Assembly: GCA_013397795.1 (NCBI GenBank)
Contig: VZTJ01000577.1
Span: 1-64,000, forward strand
DNA: 64,000 bases
Source of the DNA: Orthonyx spaldingii
Taxonomy: Eukaryota; Chordata; Aves; Passeriformes; Orthonychidae
Direction: 5' to 3'
Within the stretch, counting starts at the first letter, position 1. Every line of letters begins with the position of its first letter. A model generated the notes under the pieces. That model searched no databases, had not been told where the DNA came from, and saw nothing but the letters and a program-made list of their open reading frames with translations. The translations under genes and the position numbers were made by a program. Below are positions 1 to 11,914 of this stretch, in pieces.

Positions 1-3000
1 TATGTTAGCGGATCGTGACAGGGTTATCTTTGCAAGATAATGGAAAGTCATCTACTTTCTGTACATGGAGCTTACAGGACAAGCTGTTCATACCACAGTA
101 GTTGTAACACTACCAGCATGCTCACTGCTGCTGACAGCCATACTTCTTTCCCTTGGCTAGGCATACCATTAGATAGGAAGTGCACTTACTGGCAATTTCC
201 CCTGTGTTAGGATACTATAACATACCAACGTTCCCAAAGCCTGAGAAAACTGTAAATCCATATCTTATGAGAGGACATGGGAAGAAAAGCATCCAAACGC
301 ATTAAGTTGTAAATACTGGTCTTAAAAGTTCTCAGTTCTCAGACAAATGCTTTTATTTTTTTGCCTTCACCTTTCCAATCAGGCAGCCCAAGAACTGAAT
401 GAAATACAAACAAAGGTAACTAAGACCATTCGAGAAGTTTTCTCCTAAAACTTTTTTAAGACCTTCAGTCTTGATTTGAGACTGCTAACTAGAACAACCC
501 CACCTGCTACTCTAATAGACAAGGTGCAAACATTGGAGCAGCAGTTATTTGTGATTACAGTGGGTTTGCTTCAAGTTTTGTCTGTTGAATCCCATGCCAA
601 ATGGATCATTTCCTGCCAACAGACTCTTATTTTAACCAGTCACACCTCCAGTAAGTAGGACAATAAATCATGTCCAAGACTATAAATCACGTCCATATTA
701 ATGGACATATAAGTCCATAACGTTATTCACGTTCAAATAACTACAGGTGAAAAAACACTGCATCCAGCATATCAAATAAATACTAACTGTGTCTTCAAGA
801 TGATAAAGACAATTTCTTCCTTTTTTTAAAAGCAAGCATAACAAAGGCTTACTGTATTTACACAAGGCCCCGGCTGAGTTCAGAGGCTCTTCACAACATA
901 ATATTAAAGACAAAGATTTTTGAAGTTGCACTTACAGGTGTCTGTAACATCTGATCCATTAATCACTCACTAATATCATCTATCCCTTCCACAGATGTGT
1001 AAAAACATGGTGATGAACACTTCTGGTAAACACCAGTTCTTAAGCATCAGATGCTCTCCTGCTCTTTCTTTCAAAAGAGATTGGAAGATGACAGGTGGGC
1101 TGCATACAGGTATCATGCCCAAAAGTTATCAAATTTGCTTTTTTCTTTTTACATCTGATATGTCAAGTTTCCCAGACTGTATCTCTACCTTTTTCAGCAA
1201 AAATCCAGGGTTCTTCTTATTCATTCAATTTTCAGTGAAATACAGAAACTTAACTGACCCACAGATTAATTCCACTTTATCTGTTACCCCTTCAGACTGA
1301 CTTACCCCTTTTCAACTCTGACTTGAATACCCTAATTGAGGTCTTATGACAACAAACCAGAGACTGTTGTGAGGGTGGATGCAGACAGCCCCAGTTTGCT
1401 GTGCTACAGCTGAAGCCAACACTGTAATGCCTCCTTGCTTCCCACTGCTCAGAGATTAATATTAACAGCGACCAATCTTAAGTTTGTTTTCTGACAAAAA
1501 CTGATAGTGCTTGAAAGACAAGTCTCCATGTAACATTAATATTTCTCTTGCTGAGGGCAAATGCTTCCTGAAGGCAAAACCCTCAGCCCTTATGACAGAT
1601 TCTACATCAAGACAAGAAACTTTAAAACCTTAGCAGATGAAGTTAGTGGCCAAGAATTAAGTATTTGTTTTACTTCTTCAGGAGATAAAGATCTGCCACA
1701 AAGACCATCAAGCTTAATAGAAACTGAAATGCCCTAGTGAAGCTTGCAGTCTAGGTATCCTTTAATCCTCTGCATACAGAATGTCAGAAATTCACTAACA
1801 TTCATACCTGTTTTGTTGCAACCTGTCTCTGGCACACATTGACATTAAAGAAGCATCCAGACATACTTGCTGAAGTCAGGTAAAGACTGTTTTTGCAATT
1901 TACAACTCTAGCACACAGCTATTTATCTGAAACAAGGTAGGGCTGTTTGATGCCTATAAACCCACTAATTTTGCTAATTACTGAATAACCTAGTTAATAC
2001 TTCAGATTAAAAGAGTTCTGCAACTGTAAGAAAATTGAGTTCTAAAAGAAAACTAGGAATTTTGCATTGAAATTATCACAAAGCTCATTGTCCATTTAGA
2101 TTCCACTGCTCATATTAAATCCTATGTGATCTAGAAAATAAAACTGTATTTTCATTTAAATTTCTGCTAGTGTTTAAAGCAGGTATTTATGAGTCTCTAC
2201 TAACAGCAGTTAAAACCCCAGAAGCTCTGTCACACCTATGTATTATAAAAGATAACTGAATATTTCATGTACCATGACTTCATTAAGGGCACAATGAAGT
2301 TTAAGAAATATATTATAGAACGAATTTTGCCGTAGGAGACACGGTCTCATTCCATTTCACTGAACTTTAAAGATACAGTTTCTTTTGACTTCTAAACAAG
2401 ATGTGGTTGGGACACAAGATTTCTCACCATTTCTTTTTGCTATCAAGTAAAAGAAGAGCTGTACAAACTATATTTATCTTAGCAGACAAGTCACTTCTGA
2501 ACTATTGAGCCTCACTGTTCCTCTCCTAATTATTTAAAATCCATACAGCTTAACAAAAATTTAGAGTTCAGTAGCAAACAAGCATTAGGCTGCATCTTGG
2601 AAGCTAGCTGGACACCTTAGTATCTAAAGCCATTGTCATATGAGATGAACAGTCACAAGAGCTGCAGGAATACCCATCTGGACAAACTCAAGGGGAGAAA
2701 ACCGCACAGACAAATGTAGAGTCAAGTGTCCTTTGAAAGAAACTATTCTAGGTCTCAATCGTCCTTCTTTCTTTCCCCAAAAAATATTGTTTTAGCAAGA
2801 TTTCTATTGTACAGGCTTTTGGTAGTTTCTTTTTAGCAATGATGTTGCTTTTAACACCTTTTTTATAACTGGTAGAAAAACCCCACAACAGATTTCATCT
2901 CAGTTTTGCCATTGTCAGTGAAATAAACTTCAGTTCTTGAACAGATACTCATTGCTTCTTTCCTCTTCCTCTTTTACAAGCAGTGAGTGTACAGATTTCA

Positions 3001-3276
3001 TATTTCGTTAAAGATGTTTTAACTACATAAATTATAGTTCAGCTTTGAAAGATACTACATAATTAGAGAAATTTGTTATAATCTGAAGTAGTTATGAGAC
3101 TGCACATAACTTCTTGTAATCATCATTTTCTTAGTAATTCTTCTTGAAGTTAAGCAAAGGTAACAGAAAACCAATAAAAACTTTTACATTATTCACATTA
3201 ATACATTGTATTTTTACATTATTCATTTTAAACAAATACTGCAGAAAATTATTCTGGAATTATTACTACTACTTAC
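1..3276 (-). other. STK17A: STK17A intron 2 (partial), no exon seen
   Basis: This is intronic sequence following the GTAAGT donor of STK17A exon 2. I looked for the next kinase exon, which in the family begins with the Y-A-A-G-G-E-I-F stretch, and found no match on the minus strand, so it lies beyond base 1. The segment is AT-rich, with no recognisable RNA gene or full transposon. The short open frames in it lack splice signals and similarity to anything I know. Confidence 0.75.
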
Positions 3277-3489
3277 TATTCCAGGACTAAAATCATCTCT
3301 GTTGCAGTTTCATAAACTTCATGCAAGTTAATGACCCAAAGGTTGCACTGTGCCAGCTCAAGGACTGCAATTTCATGGATTATTTCCATCCGACAGTCTT
3401 GGCCCTTTCTTCTTTTTCTCATGAATTTTGCTGCAAACTCTCTTTCAGTGTCTTTCTGGATACACTTCTTCACCACTGCAAATTTTCCC
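3277..3489 (-). CDS. STK17A: STK17A coding exon 2 (kinase N-lobe)
   Basis: This exon encodes the start of the catalytic domain of STK17A (DRAK1), a serine/threonine kinase of the death-associated protein kinase family, mainly nuclear and linked to apoptosis signalling. The 213 bases give 70 full codons (residues about 64-133). They begin with G-K-F-A-V-V, the second half of the glycine-rich loop whose first half is in exon 1, then A-A-K with the ATP-binding lysine (about residue 84), and H-E-I-A-V-L with the likely alpha-C glutamate (about 102). The exon ends in M-I-L-V-L-E with a split tyrosine codon. A TTTCATTTCAG acceptor and a GTAAGT donor flank it. R-K-G-Q-D-C-R-M-E and Y-E-T-A-T-E-M separate it from STK17B. 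Oddly, N-L-W stands where human STK17A has N-P-W. Confidence 0.95.
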
Positions 3490-6400
3490 CTGAAATGAAA
3501 TAAGAATTTAGTTTTACACTCCTTAGTGACAGCTTTAGCACTGCCTTTATAATGTTTCAGGAAACTTGAACCAAATCACTATTAATGGGTGCATTTAAGA
3601 TTCAATCTGAATTTAGAAAGATACCTTGCTGAGTGATGATCCCTGTGTTCAAAAGTTAGAAACACCCCAGCCCAGAATGTAAATAACCTCCATAAAATAT
3701 AAGGAATTAAAAAAACCCCCAAACAATCAATTCAAACATCCCAGTTTTCAACAATACAGAACAAACAAGCTGTGCTAGTTCCCAAGAGTACATTATCCTC
3801 AAAACTTTAATTTAAAAAGCTGGCAAAACCAAAATGTACAGATAAGCAATTTATGCTTTCTCTGACTACCTCACAGTAACCCAGTTATTGTTTTCTCAAG
3901 TATCTGACCATATCCAAGGTAGCAGCACTCTCACTGAATCCTGCTCCATTTGCCATGCAATATCCAGACTGCATTTTCCAAGATAGCACTCTGTATTTTC
4001 ACCAAGGCATATCTCAAATGATAACAGCTGGAGTTTTTTGATTAACAGTTCACAAAAGCCCTTACTTATACAGTGAGCCTAAGAATAAGGAACATGGGTT
4101 ATTTAAATACAATGAAGCAGCTTGACTAACATCAGGATTTGTAGCACACCTTTTGCAGCAGTGCCAAGGTGAATAGGAACACGGAGAGCAGAGAGAGCTG
4201 AGCAGGGTGCTCAGCCCACGTTAATGAGCGTCACCTCGGCAGAGCACAGAGCTGATGATGCACCCAGCCAGCTCACACCCACTGCAGCGCTTGCGTCACA
4301 CCACTGCTCCCACAGCGCTCTGGCACAAGCGGCTGCTCTCAACTTCCCTGCAAGGCCCACACCATCCGCTCCACTCAGTTCCGTTCACACTGTGCTGATT
4401 TTGAGACTGGAAAGGTATTTTAATTAATACCTGTCACTAATGCAAGCAAGAATTCTCACACTTTGAAGTATAGTATTATTACTTTAACTCTTACCATACA
4501 GGTATAATGATCATCAAAACCACCTTTTTTTATTTACATGTAAACATTTTCCTATAAAGCTGCAGGAATAGCTTGGAGATCTTTATTTTGGTTCTTTACT
4601 TACTGTAGGGTTGCTGAAACCAAAATAATAGTCCTCATCTATTTTGGAATACAATTACAATGGGTTTTGCCTCTCCCATCTCCAAGCTGAAGTTCACAGA
4701 ATTAACTGTTTCAACTCATGTCAAAGTTTTCACTCTCCCAGCCTGTTGGCAGAAGACCGCTATCCACAAAATATAACTGCTAAACAACGTTGTGGTTGGC
4801 TTGCTTTTAATAAGCATTTGTTTCAAAATCACACAGTCTAAATGAATCAAGTCAAATAAGTACCCACAAAGTGGGTATTTGCTAGGCAATCTCAATAAAA
4901 TAATTGGACTTGTAACCACTGATACAGCCACAGTTATTCCTCTAGGAATAATATTTTGCATAAGCAAACATTATCTACAGCACAATATGTATTAAGACTT
5001 GATCACAGCACAGCACAGATGTCTAGTGAAGTTGACAAACAGTAAGAATATGCTTTCAATGTCTTAAATCTAACTTTTTGGGAAAAAGTTCTTAATTACT
5101 AATATATACATGAAGACAAAACTGTCTAGGTTTGTAAATGCATGAAGATAATTTTGTTGCACAGAATTAATGTACAATAGAAAGCTATGCATTTATCAAA
5201 TGTTTTAAGACACTTGTTCAACTTCTTAGCACCAAAACCACCTCAAGAAAAGAATCAACTGGTTAGCATGTTGCCAAAAACCAAAAAAAACCAAATAAAT
5301 TGAGATGCCCTTTAACAGCAAGTTATTTAAATACCTGATAGATACTAAACCTTATACCAATAAATCTAGGTCTCTGCCTGGGTTCAGCCTTCACTGTTTT
5401 CCTTATATAGTCTCTGAATGCACTGCGCACTTCTTGAATGTTGCCCTAGTGCAGTCAAAAGCTTTTAATTCTAGTACCAGAAAGGACCTAGAGAAGTGGC
5501 TTAGAGAAGTTTGAAATCTCTATAATACAGCTTTTAAGTACTGTGCTGTTTTGAATTACATACAAAACCTATCTTGAAACAAGTTAATTAGCCTAATGAG
5601 TAGCAATGTTGCTGATTCACTGTGCATTAGTCACTATGGAAATCAAACAGTATTCATGGAGCAGCAAGAAGCGGCAAGAGCCACCACCGTGTGTGGCCAC
5701 GCATCTTCTGTGGAGCTGAACTGGCCAGAAGCCTGAGGGGTGACGTAATTCAAAGGACAGGTTACACAAGAGTTCAGTGGGCTGACAAATACTCATTCTA
5801 AATTGTTTCAGACCAAGAATCCTACCCAGATTCCTTATGGTTATGCCTATAATTAGAGCTATTATAACTAGTGCCTGTTAGAACTCATCTTTTCTGAATA
5901 CATTCCCCAAAAAGATCAAACTTGACAAACCTGATGTTTATAACCAGTAGAACTAAATACTGTGCAGCGATCTAGATTCATGTCTGAGAAAATTTCAGAG
6001 CTATGATCCAAAGATAGCATCCACTATATGGTTAAGCCAAAAGACAAATTTTAAAGAATTTCTTTTTTATTGAGACAGAATCGTAGATAAGACAGATATA
6101 AACAAGCATTCTTATGAAGTACACATTGCATATACTTCATCTTTGCTGTTCTTAAAATCCTGCTTTTCAGAACTTATTATAAAAAAAGTATCTAAAATAC
6201 TGTTAGATCACATCATTGCTACTTTAGTGAGAAGAGCTAGGAGTGAGAACATTGTATGGAAGGAAGAATAATTTTGAGATGAAAATCTTAATGCACATTT
6301 CCCAAGTTGAAAACAGACTACCAGACATCCAACTACAAAAAAAATGCTTTGGAGGGAGACAAGAATGGGAAACTGTAAGTAGTTCTCAGTGCTCACAAGA

Positions 6401-9400
6401 GTCTCATTCAAGAATTATGATTTAAGATAAATCATGTCTGATTACAAAGAAGCTCAATGTAACCTTTTCAGATTGTCAACAGAATTTGCATTGTTTCATT
6501 AGGCACACATTATAGTTCAAAGGAAAATTGTCAAATCACAAATCAAATGTCAAATCAGATATGCAGAACATTTATGTCATACCAATTAATTTTTGTTGTC
6601 CTAGGTTCAGAATAACAGAGAACGAATCTTACTAATTTATTTATAATATATGAATACTAACCTTACTAAACTTACTAACCTTACTAATTTATTTATAATA
6701 TATAAAAATAACTAAACTAAATATTTAAAAATAACTAACCTTATTTTTAAAGTGACCTATAAAACACTGTCACTGTAACAAATGCAGGAATAATTTCTTC
6801 CTGTGAAGATATTTACTTTATAAAAAGTTCAGAAAAAAACTTTCCTGAGATTCACAATACTATATGCAGTTTATTATGTAAGTCATATCAAACATTTTTT
6901 CTGAAGTGTGTTTTTTTTCCCCCCCTGACAATTTTGGATTTCCAAACAACAAAGTGCAGGGATTCCATTTCTGATGTTGATGCGTAATTTGCTCACATAA
7001 ATTTATTCTCAAATGGCAAAACCAACTACGTACAACTCTTCATTTTCACCTCTTTTCCACTTTTACTTAGTTCCACAGCTATTTCACCCCAGCTGTGCTA
7101 CTGCAGAGAGCAGCTGAGGACAGCAGTGTGATGGCACAAAGTGGTGCAAGTATCACGTACTGCTAAGACACACATTACTGAAAGCTACCTGAGTAATATA
7201 AGTTCATGCCAGAGCTGTTCTTTTGGGGGGGGTGGGGGAAATCTAAGACGTGTTATCTGCACATGAAACTACTACCACATCACTAGTCAGGAACAAAGAA
7301 TATTTCAGTCTCCTTGAATGATTACAATATTCCTTATTCTTACCTTTGGGTGGAGAATGAGCTTGTATGCTTTAAAAAAAACTGGGAATGAGGATAAACA
7401 ACTGAATTGCATTGAACATATTTACACGTGTGCACACATGAGAAGATCATTTATTTTGGATCAATCATTTAAGGTGACTGTCACCTTTCAGAAAAAAGAC
7501 ACTCCAGTCACTTATACCTTCCTCTAGCCCAGCTCTAGAATCAAGAGTATTATTTCCTGTACATAAATGATGGCTTCCAATATGTGCATAGCTTGTTTCA
7601 CATTAAAAAAACAAGAGTGCAACATTCCATCAACAAGCTGAAGAATTAATAGCCTAGTAATACTTTGTCTGCAATTAAAAGGTTTTTCTTGAGAAAAACA
7701 AGCTAAGCAACTAAATATAATTATAGTAGACCCTTTAAGGAAGCTCTTGGTAGTAAAAAATGTATTGTTCCCCATTTTACAGTACAATTATGGCTTAAGC
7801 ACAAATGGTAAAGGGAAGAGTTAAGCAATTGGTGTTGTGTCCTCTGCAAAGGTTACACTTCTTCAAACTAACCTTACTCAAGCTAGCACTGTCTGAAATT
7901 TAAATCTCAGTGAGGTGATGAGAAGTGGCACCCTCACAACAATCATCAGAGGTAAGTTTGATTTCAAACTTCATGCAAATGAAGATTTGTATGAGAATAT
8001 TCTGATTTTGAGGAACGTATAATTATTAAGGCTGTGAATACTGGACCAAAATTACATATATTAAATAATTTAATTTAAAAACTTTTATTTCCATGTCATC
8101 CTAAGGAACTTCCAATAATTTCCTTTCCTGAGTGGCCATTATAATGAAGTTTTTGATATTTTTCCCAAGTGAACCTGGCTTTCCCAACAGCTGTGTTTCA
8201 ACAGACTTGCAAATGCCTGTTCAGCTACTGAACGAGGTAGCACCATCTGAAGCACATAAAAGTGCTCTCAGAATGCAGAGCTTTTCTCCTGTGAGCAGAA
8301 CTAATGAAGCCTGACTTCCTATGTGTTTGCACCCAAGTCCCTCTGGTGCCATTGTGACCAAGTTCTCCTGGGTTCATTCATGCCTTTCAGAACTGCTTCC
8401 TCCAGAACTTTTGCTCCCTAACATGCCACGTGGGGCCAGAGCCCCCGTACCTCTCTTCCCAGCATGACTAGAACTACAGTGCCTTAACATTTTGCCATGT
8501 TCCCCTTTCTTCCCTCCTCCTCCAAATACAGGGGACCAGAAAACAGAGGCTCCAAGTGCTCTGGGAAGTTCAACATCCATGTGTTGACTGACAGAATGGG
8601 AGGCCAAAGCCCACATAAACCTACTGAGCTCATGCAGCAGCCCTGATCTCAGCAAAGGTGATAAACCTACTTGCTTCTTTCTCCCCGCTCTCTGTTTTAA
8701 ACACAACCCATACCAATGTTGTTATTCTCAAACCTACCTAAAGTTCAGCTTTTAAACTGTTTCTCTAATTTCTTTTAAACTGTTTCTCTGGGAAATGGGA
8801 TGGACAAATACAGAATGTATAAACTTTTTTCTACCAAATCTTAATTCTAAGATAGATTATGTTGTGTGCACAAGGACTGCTTCTTATCTGAGACAAAAAC
8901 CTGCCATACCTGGGTGCTAATTTGTTCTTTGTAAAGATAAACTCTACCCATAAATAGAGAATTACACAATTTATGAACACATAAAAGTGAAACAATGTGC
9001 TAATAAATTATCAATAAAATGACAGTTATAGGTGGCAGAGAGACTTTCCACCTACATTTTGTCACAGAGTTGGCAAAAAATGGTCTTTAATGGGAGTATT
9101 TGAGCTCAAGTATCTGCTTTTTAAAAATCAAAATGTACAAAACCAAGCACATGCATTCAAATGTAGAGATTTCTATATTCTAAAAGAGAAGATAGTGAAA
9201 ACACTTGTGAAGTTGAGGAGAGATAGTATGAACCACAAATATCTGCAACTGTTGCACAAAACCAAGACAAACACTTAGAACCGCCACTTAACTCATTTTA
9301 ACTACAGGTGCAAAATCACAGCCTTCATGTGAAGGTCATCTTTAAATATAGTTCTGATCAAAAAATATTCCACACAGGAAGTCACACAGTGATTTACTTG

Positions 9401-10804
9401 TTTGAACTGCAGACTACGACTTGCAGCAGCACTTAATTCTTGTTCTTAGTGTAAAGCCAATCATCTCAGCTGTACTTTTTTGTTCCAGAAGGAACCTTCA
9501 TCTATTCCATGTTCTGATTAGGCCAATGACTATCACCCACCTCCGAGAGAAATGCTCATTCCATGGAAGAACTGCAAAATATTTTCTGAAGTCATCTGAA
9601 CTTCAAATAAAAAAAACCTCCAAAACCAAAACGATACCAGGACGTTCTGTACTACACTGCTCTTATGCATTTTGGACTGTTTCTTAGAATTCAGGCTGAT
9701 TTGTAGCCTGCATTTAGTTAGCTTCATTTTCCAGGCCTTGGACACTGTGGTCACAGAAAGCTAAAAAAAGCTTTCTCACTCCATGGGATGTTTCGCCCAC
9801 CTGCTTTCCCTGTGAATGCTTCAGACCACTATGTTTAAATAGGTATTGTTCTACTGGTACATCAGAGTTACTAAGTGAGCATTAAGCTAACACCTAGGCA
9901 AACTAAGTATTTCTTAGAGGTACTTACAGCACTTACATTTGCCTTGAAACTCCTCCTTAGCTCCAAAAGGGTTGGTTTTGCTGCTGTATAAACTGAGTTA
10001 CACAGCTAGCATAACTTGCAATAGAACATACATTGAGAAGGATATCTTTCCATATATCTAGTGGTATTCCATCTAATCTTTTTTATTGGAACACTCTTTG
10101 CATGAAGCACATCATTCTTTCAATAAGAAGTGACAGAACTTCAGACAAATATATTGGTTCAGTGGTGCTGAAATTCCATATATGTAGTCACTAAGATGCA
10201 AAAACCTTTTAACGAGACTATTTGCCCTAAACCTTGCTTTCTATCAGTCAGGTGTCGAAATTATACATGGACTAAACCTTACATGTGGAATCACTTCCAA
10301 ACCCAAGATTTTAATCAGCTTTTCAACTCTTTGCAAAGTTCCACCATTAAATTATTCTCAAGCATATGCTACCCCAAACGAGTCTAAAGTTGTTTTTCCG
10401 CATGTCACAGCTTACAAAGATCGAGGAATTTTTATTTTTTTTTTACAGAAAAACGGCAGGTTTCCATCTCCAGTGGAAATCTAGAGCAATACCCACTACT
10501 CCACATGGGTTCCCAGGGAACACCACAGCATTTTCCCAGCCAGATCCGCAAGGCTGGGGGGCCGAGGGTGACTTCTTCCGCAGAAGTAGCGACAGACAGC
10601 TGCGGGGTACAGCTGCCTCCCAGCACCCTCTTCCAGCCGAACCAAAGCCACGGGCACGCCCTCGGAGCTGGCCCGGCGCGGGCAGAGCGTACCGCTGGAT
10701 CCGATGGACGCGGCTCTATCCCGGCAGCGACCCCGAGGGCGGGACGCCACAACCCCGGCCCCGCTCCTTGCCCCGCCGTCCGGGACAGCGCGGGCAGCGC
10801 TCAC
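3490..10804 (-). other. STK17A: STK17A intron 1 (7.3 kb)
   Basis: This intron separates exon 1 (donor CAG|GTGAGC) from exon 2. It is mostly AT-rich. A GC-richer patch near 4,140-4,400 and a short patch near 5,650-5,760 containing TGACGTAA interrupt it, but I cannot assign either to a repeat family. A 52-bp-period duplication lies at 6,629-6,703. No coding exon with paired splice sites and family similarity was seen. The part from about 10,560 to 10,804 belongs to the promoter CpG island. Confidence 0.8.
6629..6703. repeat. Local AT-rich duplication, period about 52 bp
   Basis: The 23-base string beginning TTACTAATTTATTTATAAT occurs at 6,629 and again at 6,681. The spacer is made of shorter ACTAACCTT-type units. 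It looks like a small tandem duplication in low-complexity intron sequence. Confidence 0.7.
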
Positions 10805-10992
10805 CTGCCGAGCTCCCGGCCGGGGCTGAGGCTGTACCGCTCCTGGAAGGGCTCCGTGCGGATGGGCGTGCGGATCTCCGCCAAGAGCCCGCCCCGCCGC
10901 CGGGACCGCCCGGCCGCAGGCTGAGGCGGCGGCGGCGGCGGCGTCCGGTCAGCGCGGCAGCGACCGGGCGGCTGCTTCTCCTCGGGGCTCAT
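10805..10992 (-). CDS. STK17A: STK17A coding exon 1 (start codon, N-terminus)
   Basis: The exon encodes residues 1-62 plus two bases of Arg63 of the DRAK1 kinase. It starts M-S-P-E-E-K, has a six-proline run at about residues 18-23, then a basic stretch (R-S-R-R-R). It ends in R-T-E-P-F-Q and Y-S-L-S-P-G-R-E-L-G, which match the known STK17A lead-in to the glycine-rich loop. The donor is CAG|GTGAGC, and its AG joins the first G of exon 2 to make the arginine codon. I chose the ATG at 10,992 because it is the first ATG in frame, has G at -3, and gives a length near the human protein's. The frame stays open upstream to about 11,280, but only with non-ATG codons. Confidence 0.93.
10925..10943. 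repeat. STK17A: GGC trinucleotide run coding for polyproline
   Basis: About six GGC units on the plus strand read as CCG/CCX proline codons on the minus strand within STK17A exon 1. Human STK17A also has a short proline run here, so length variation is likely to be tolerated. Confidence 0.85.
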
Positions 10993-11024
10993 GGCGAGGG
11001 GCTTCTCCCTCGGCAGGGGGACAC

Positions 11025-11080
11025 CTTCTTCTCTTCCTCCTCCTCCTCCTCCTTCTTCTCTTCTCTTCACTTCACTTCCC
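11025..11080. repeat. Pyrimidine tract (TCC/TTC)n in the STK17A leader
   Basis: A nearly pure C/T stretch of CTTCTTCTCTTCCTCCTCC type lies just upstream of the STK17A start. It reads as a GGA/GAA-rich purine tract in the transcript sense. Such tracts are length-variable and can serve as GAGA-type or splice-enhancer-like sites, but no function can be claimed here. Confidence 0.85.
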
Positions 11081-11176
11081 CTCTGGCTCCCGGTGTCCCT
11101 GTCCGTCCCTGTCTGTCGCTCCTGGCGCTGCCGCAGCCGCGGGCTCGCGGAGGCTGCGGGCAGCACGCGCCGGCCT

Positions 11177-11210
11177 AGGGGGCGGGGCCGGGGCGCGCGG
11201 CCCCGCCCCG
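11177..11210. promoter_or_regulatory. STK17A: Clustered GC boxes (Sp1/KLF type)
   Basis: A GGGGGCGGGGCC box and a CCCCGCCCCG box lie within about 35 bases, some 185-220 bases upstream of the STK17A start codon. Their arrangement is typical of CpG-island core promoters. Confidence 0.6.
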
Positions 11211-11256
11211 CGCGCGCCTCACCTTTGCGGGCGGGCCTGAGGGAGCGACGGCGGGG

Positions 11257-11272
11257 CAGCGCCACCTGGCGG
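11257..11272 (-). promoter_or_regulatory. CTCF-like binding motif
   Basis: On the minus strand the 16 bases read CCGCCAGGTGGCGCTG. This agrees with the familiar CTCF core (CCASYAGRKGGCRS type) at nearly every position. It lies at the outer edge of the CpG island, about 265 bases upstream of the STK17A ATG. Occupancy cannot be read from sequence. Confidence 0.55.
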
Positions 11273-11424
11273 CTTTTCAATGTCGCTTTTGGTTTTCACG
11301 AGGTTTAAATAAACTCGCGTAAAGCCGAGGCTGTGTCTGAGGAGAGACCGGGCAGCTTCCATTCGTAGCTTGGATATCTTCGTGTCACTGCCGATGGAGG
11401 ATCATTCCTCTCTATTCGGCCGCA

Positions 11425-11914
11425 TCGGGAACACCGTGTCCAGTTCTGGGCTCCTCAGTACAAGAGAGATGAGGAGCTACCGAAGAGGGTCCAGTGGAGG
11501 GTGACAATCAGGGGTCAGGAATATCTCTCTTATGAGGAGAGACTCCAGGAGCTGGGACTGTTTAATCTAGAGAGGAGAAGACAGAGAGGGGATATAATCA
11601 ATACATACAAATATGACAGAGGTGGGTGTCAAGAGGATGGTGCCTGACTCTTTTCAGTGGTCCCCAGTGACAGGATGAGGAGCAATGGCCATAAACTAAA
11701 ACTCAAGAAGTTCCACCTCAACCTGAGGAGGAACTTCTTTACATTGAGGGTGGCAGAGAATTGGAAGAGGCTGCCCAGGAAAGTTATGGAGTCTCCTTCT
11801 CTGGAGACATTCAAAACCAACCTGGATGCATTCCTATGTAACCTGCTGTAGCTGACCCTGCCTTGGTGATGTCCGGAGGTCTCTTCCAACCCTAAGGATT
11901 CTGGGATTCTGTGA
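11425..11914 (+). mobile_element. CR1 LINE fragment, plus orientation
   Basis: This is a 5'-truncated CR1 non-LTR retrotransposon, the dominant LINE of birds. It holds the C-terminal end of ORF2 and the 3' end. At 11,657-11,851 the frame reads with the hallmark R-R-N-F-F-T-L-R-V and N-W-K-R-L-P-R-K-V residues and stops after C-N-L-L, where CR1 proteins normally end. The 3' tail has the diagnostic CTTCCAACCCTAAGGATTC followed by the short GATTCTG-type repeat. Upstream the frame is broken, so this is a dead copy. It sits just outside the STK17A CpG island. Confidence 0.93.

Larger units (their letters stand above)
10560..11275. promoter_or_regulatory. STK17A: CpG-island promoter of STK17A
   Basis: This is the only long stretch of the window that is strongly GC-rich and dense in CpG. 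It covers the start of intron 1, the first coding exon and the 5' leader of STK17A on the minus strand. GC boxes lie upstream of the coding start (about 11,177-11,210) and I see no well-placed TATA box, as is common for widely expressed CpG-island genes. There is no minus-strand ATG between the coding ATG at 10,992 and about 11,280, so the leader lacks upstream start codons over that span. The transcription start itself cannot be placed from sequence; 11,080-11,250 is a reasonable guess. Confidence 0.85.

Noticed and set aside
10366..11178. Plus-strand open frame of 270 codons across the CpG island
   Set aside because: It is antisense to STK17A exon 1 and its leader; the length comes from GC-rich sequence with few stop codons. 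It has no protein similarity, and the exon 1 frame on the other strand is the real one.
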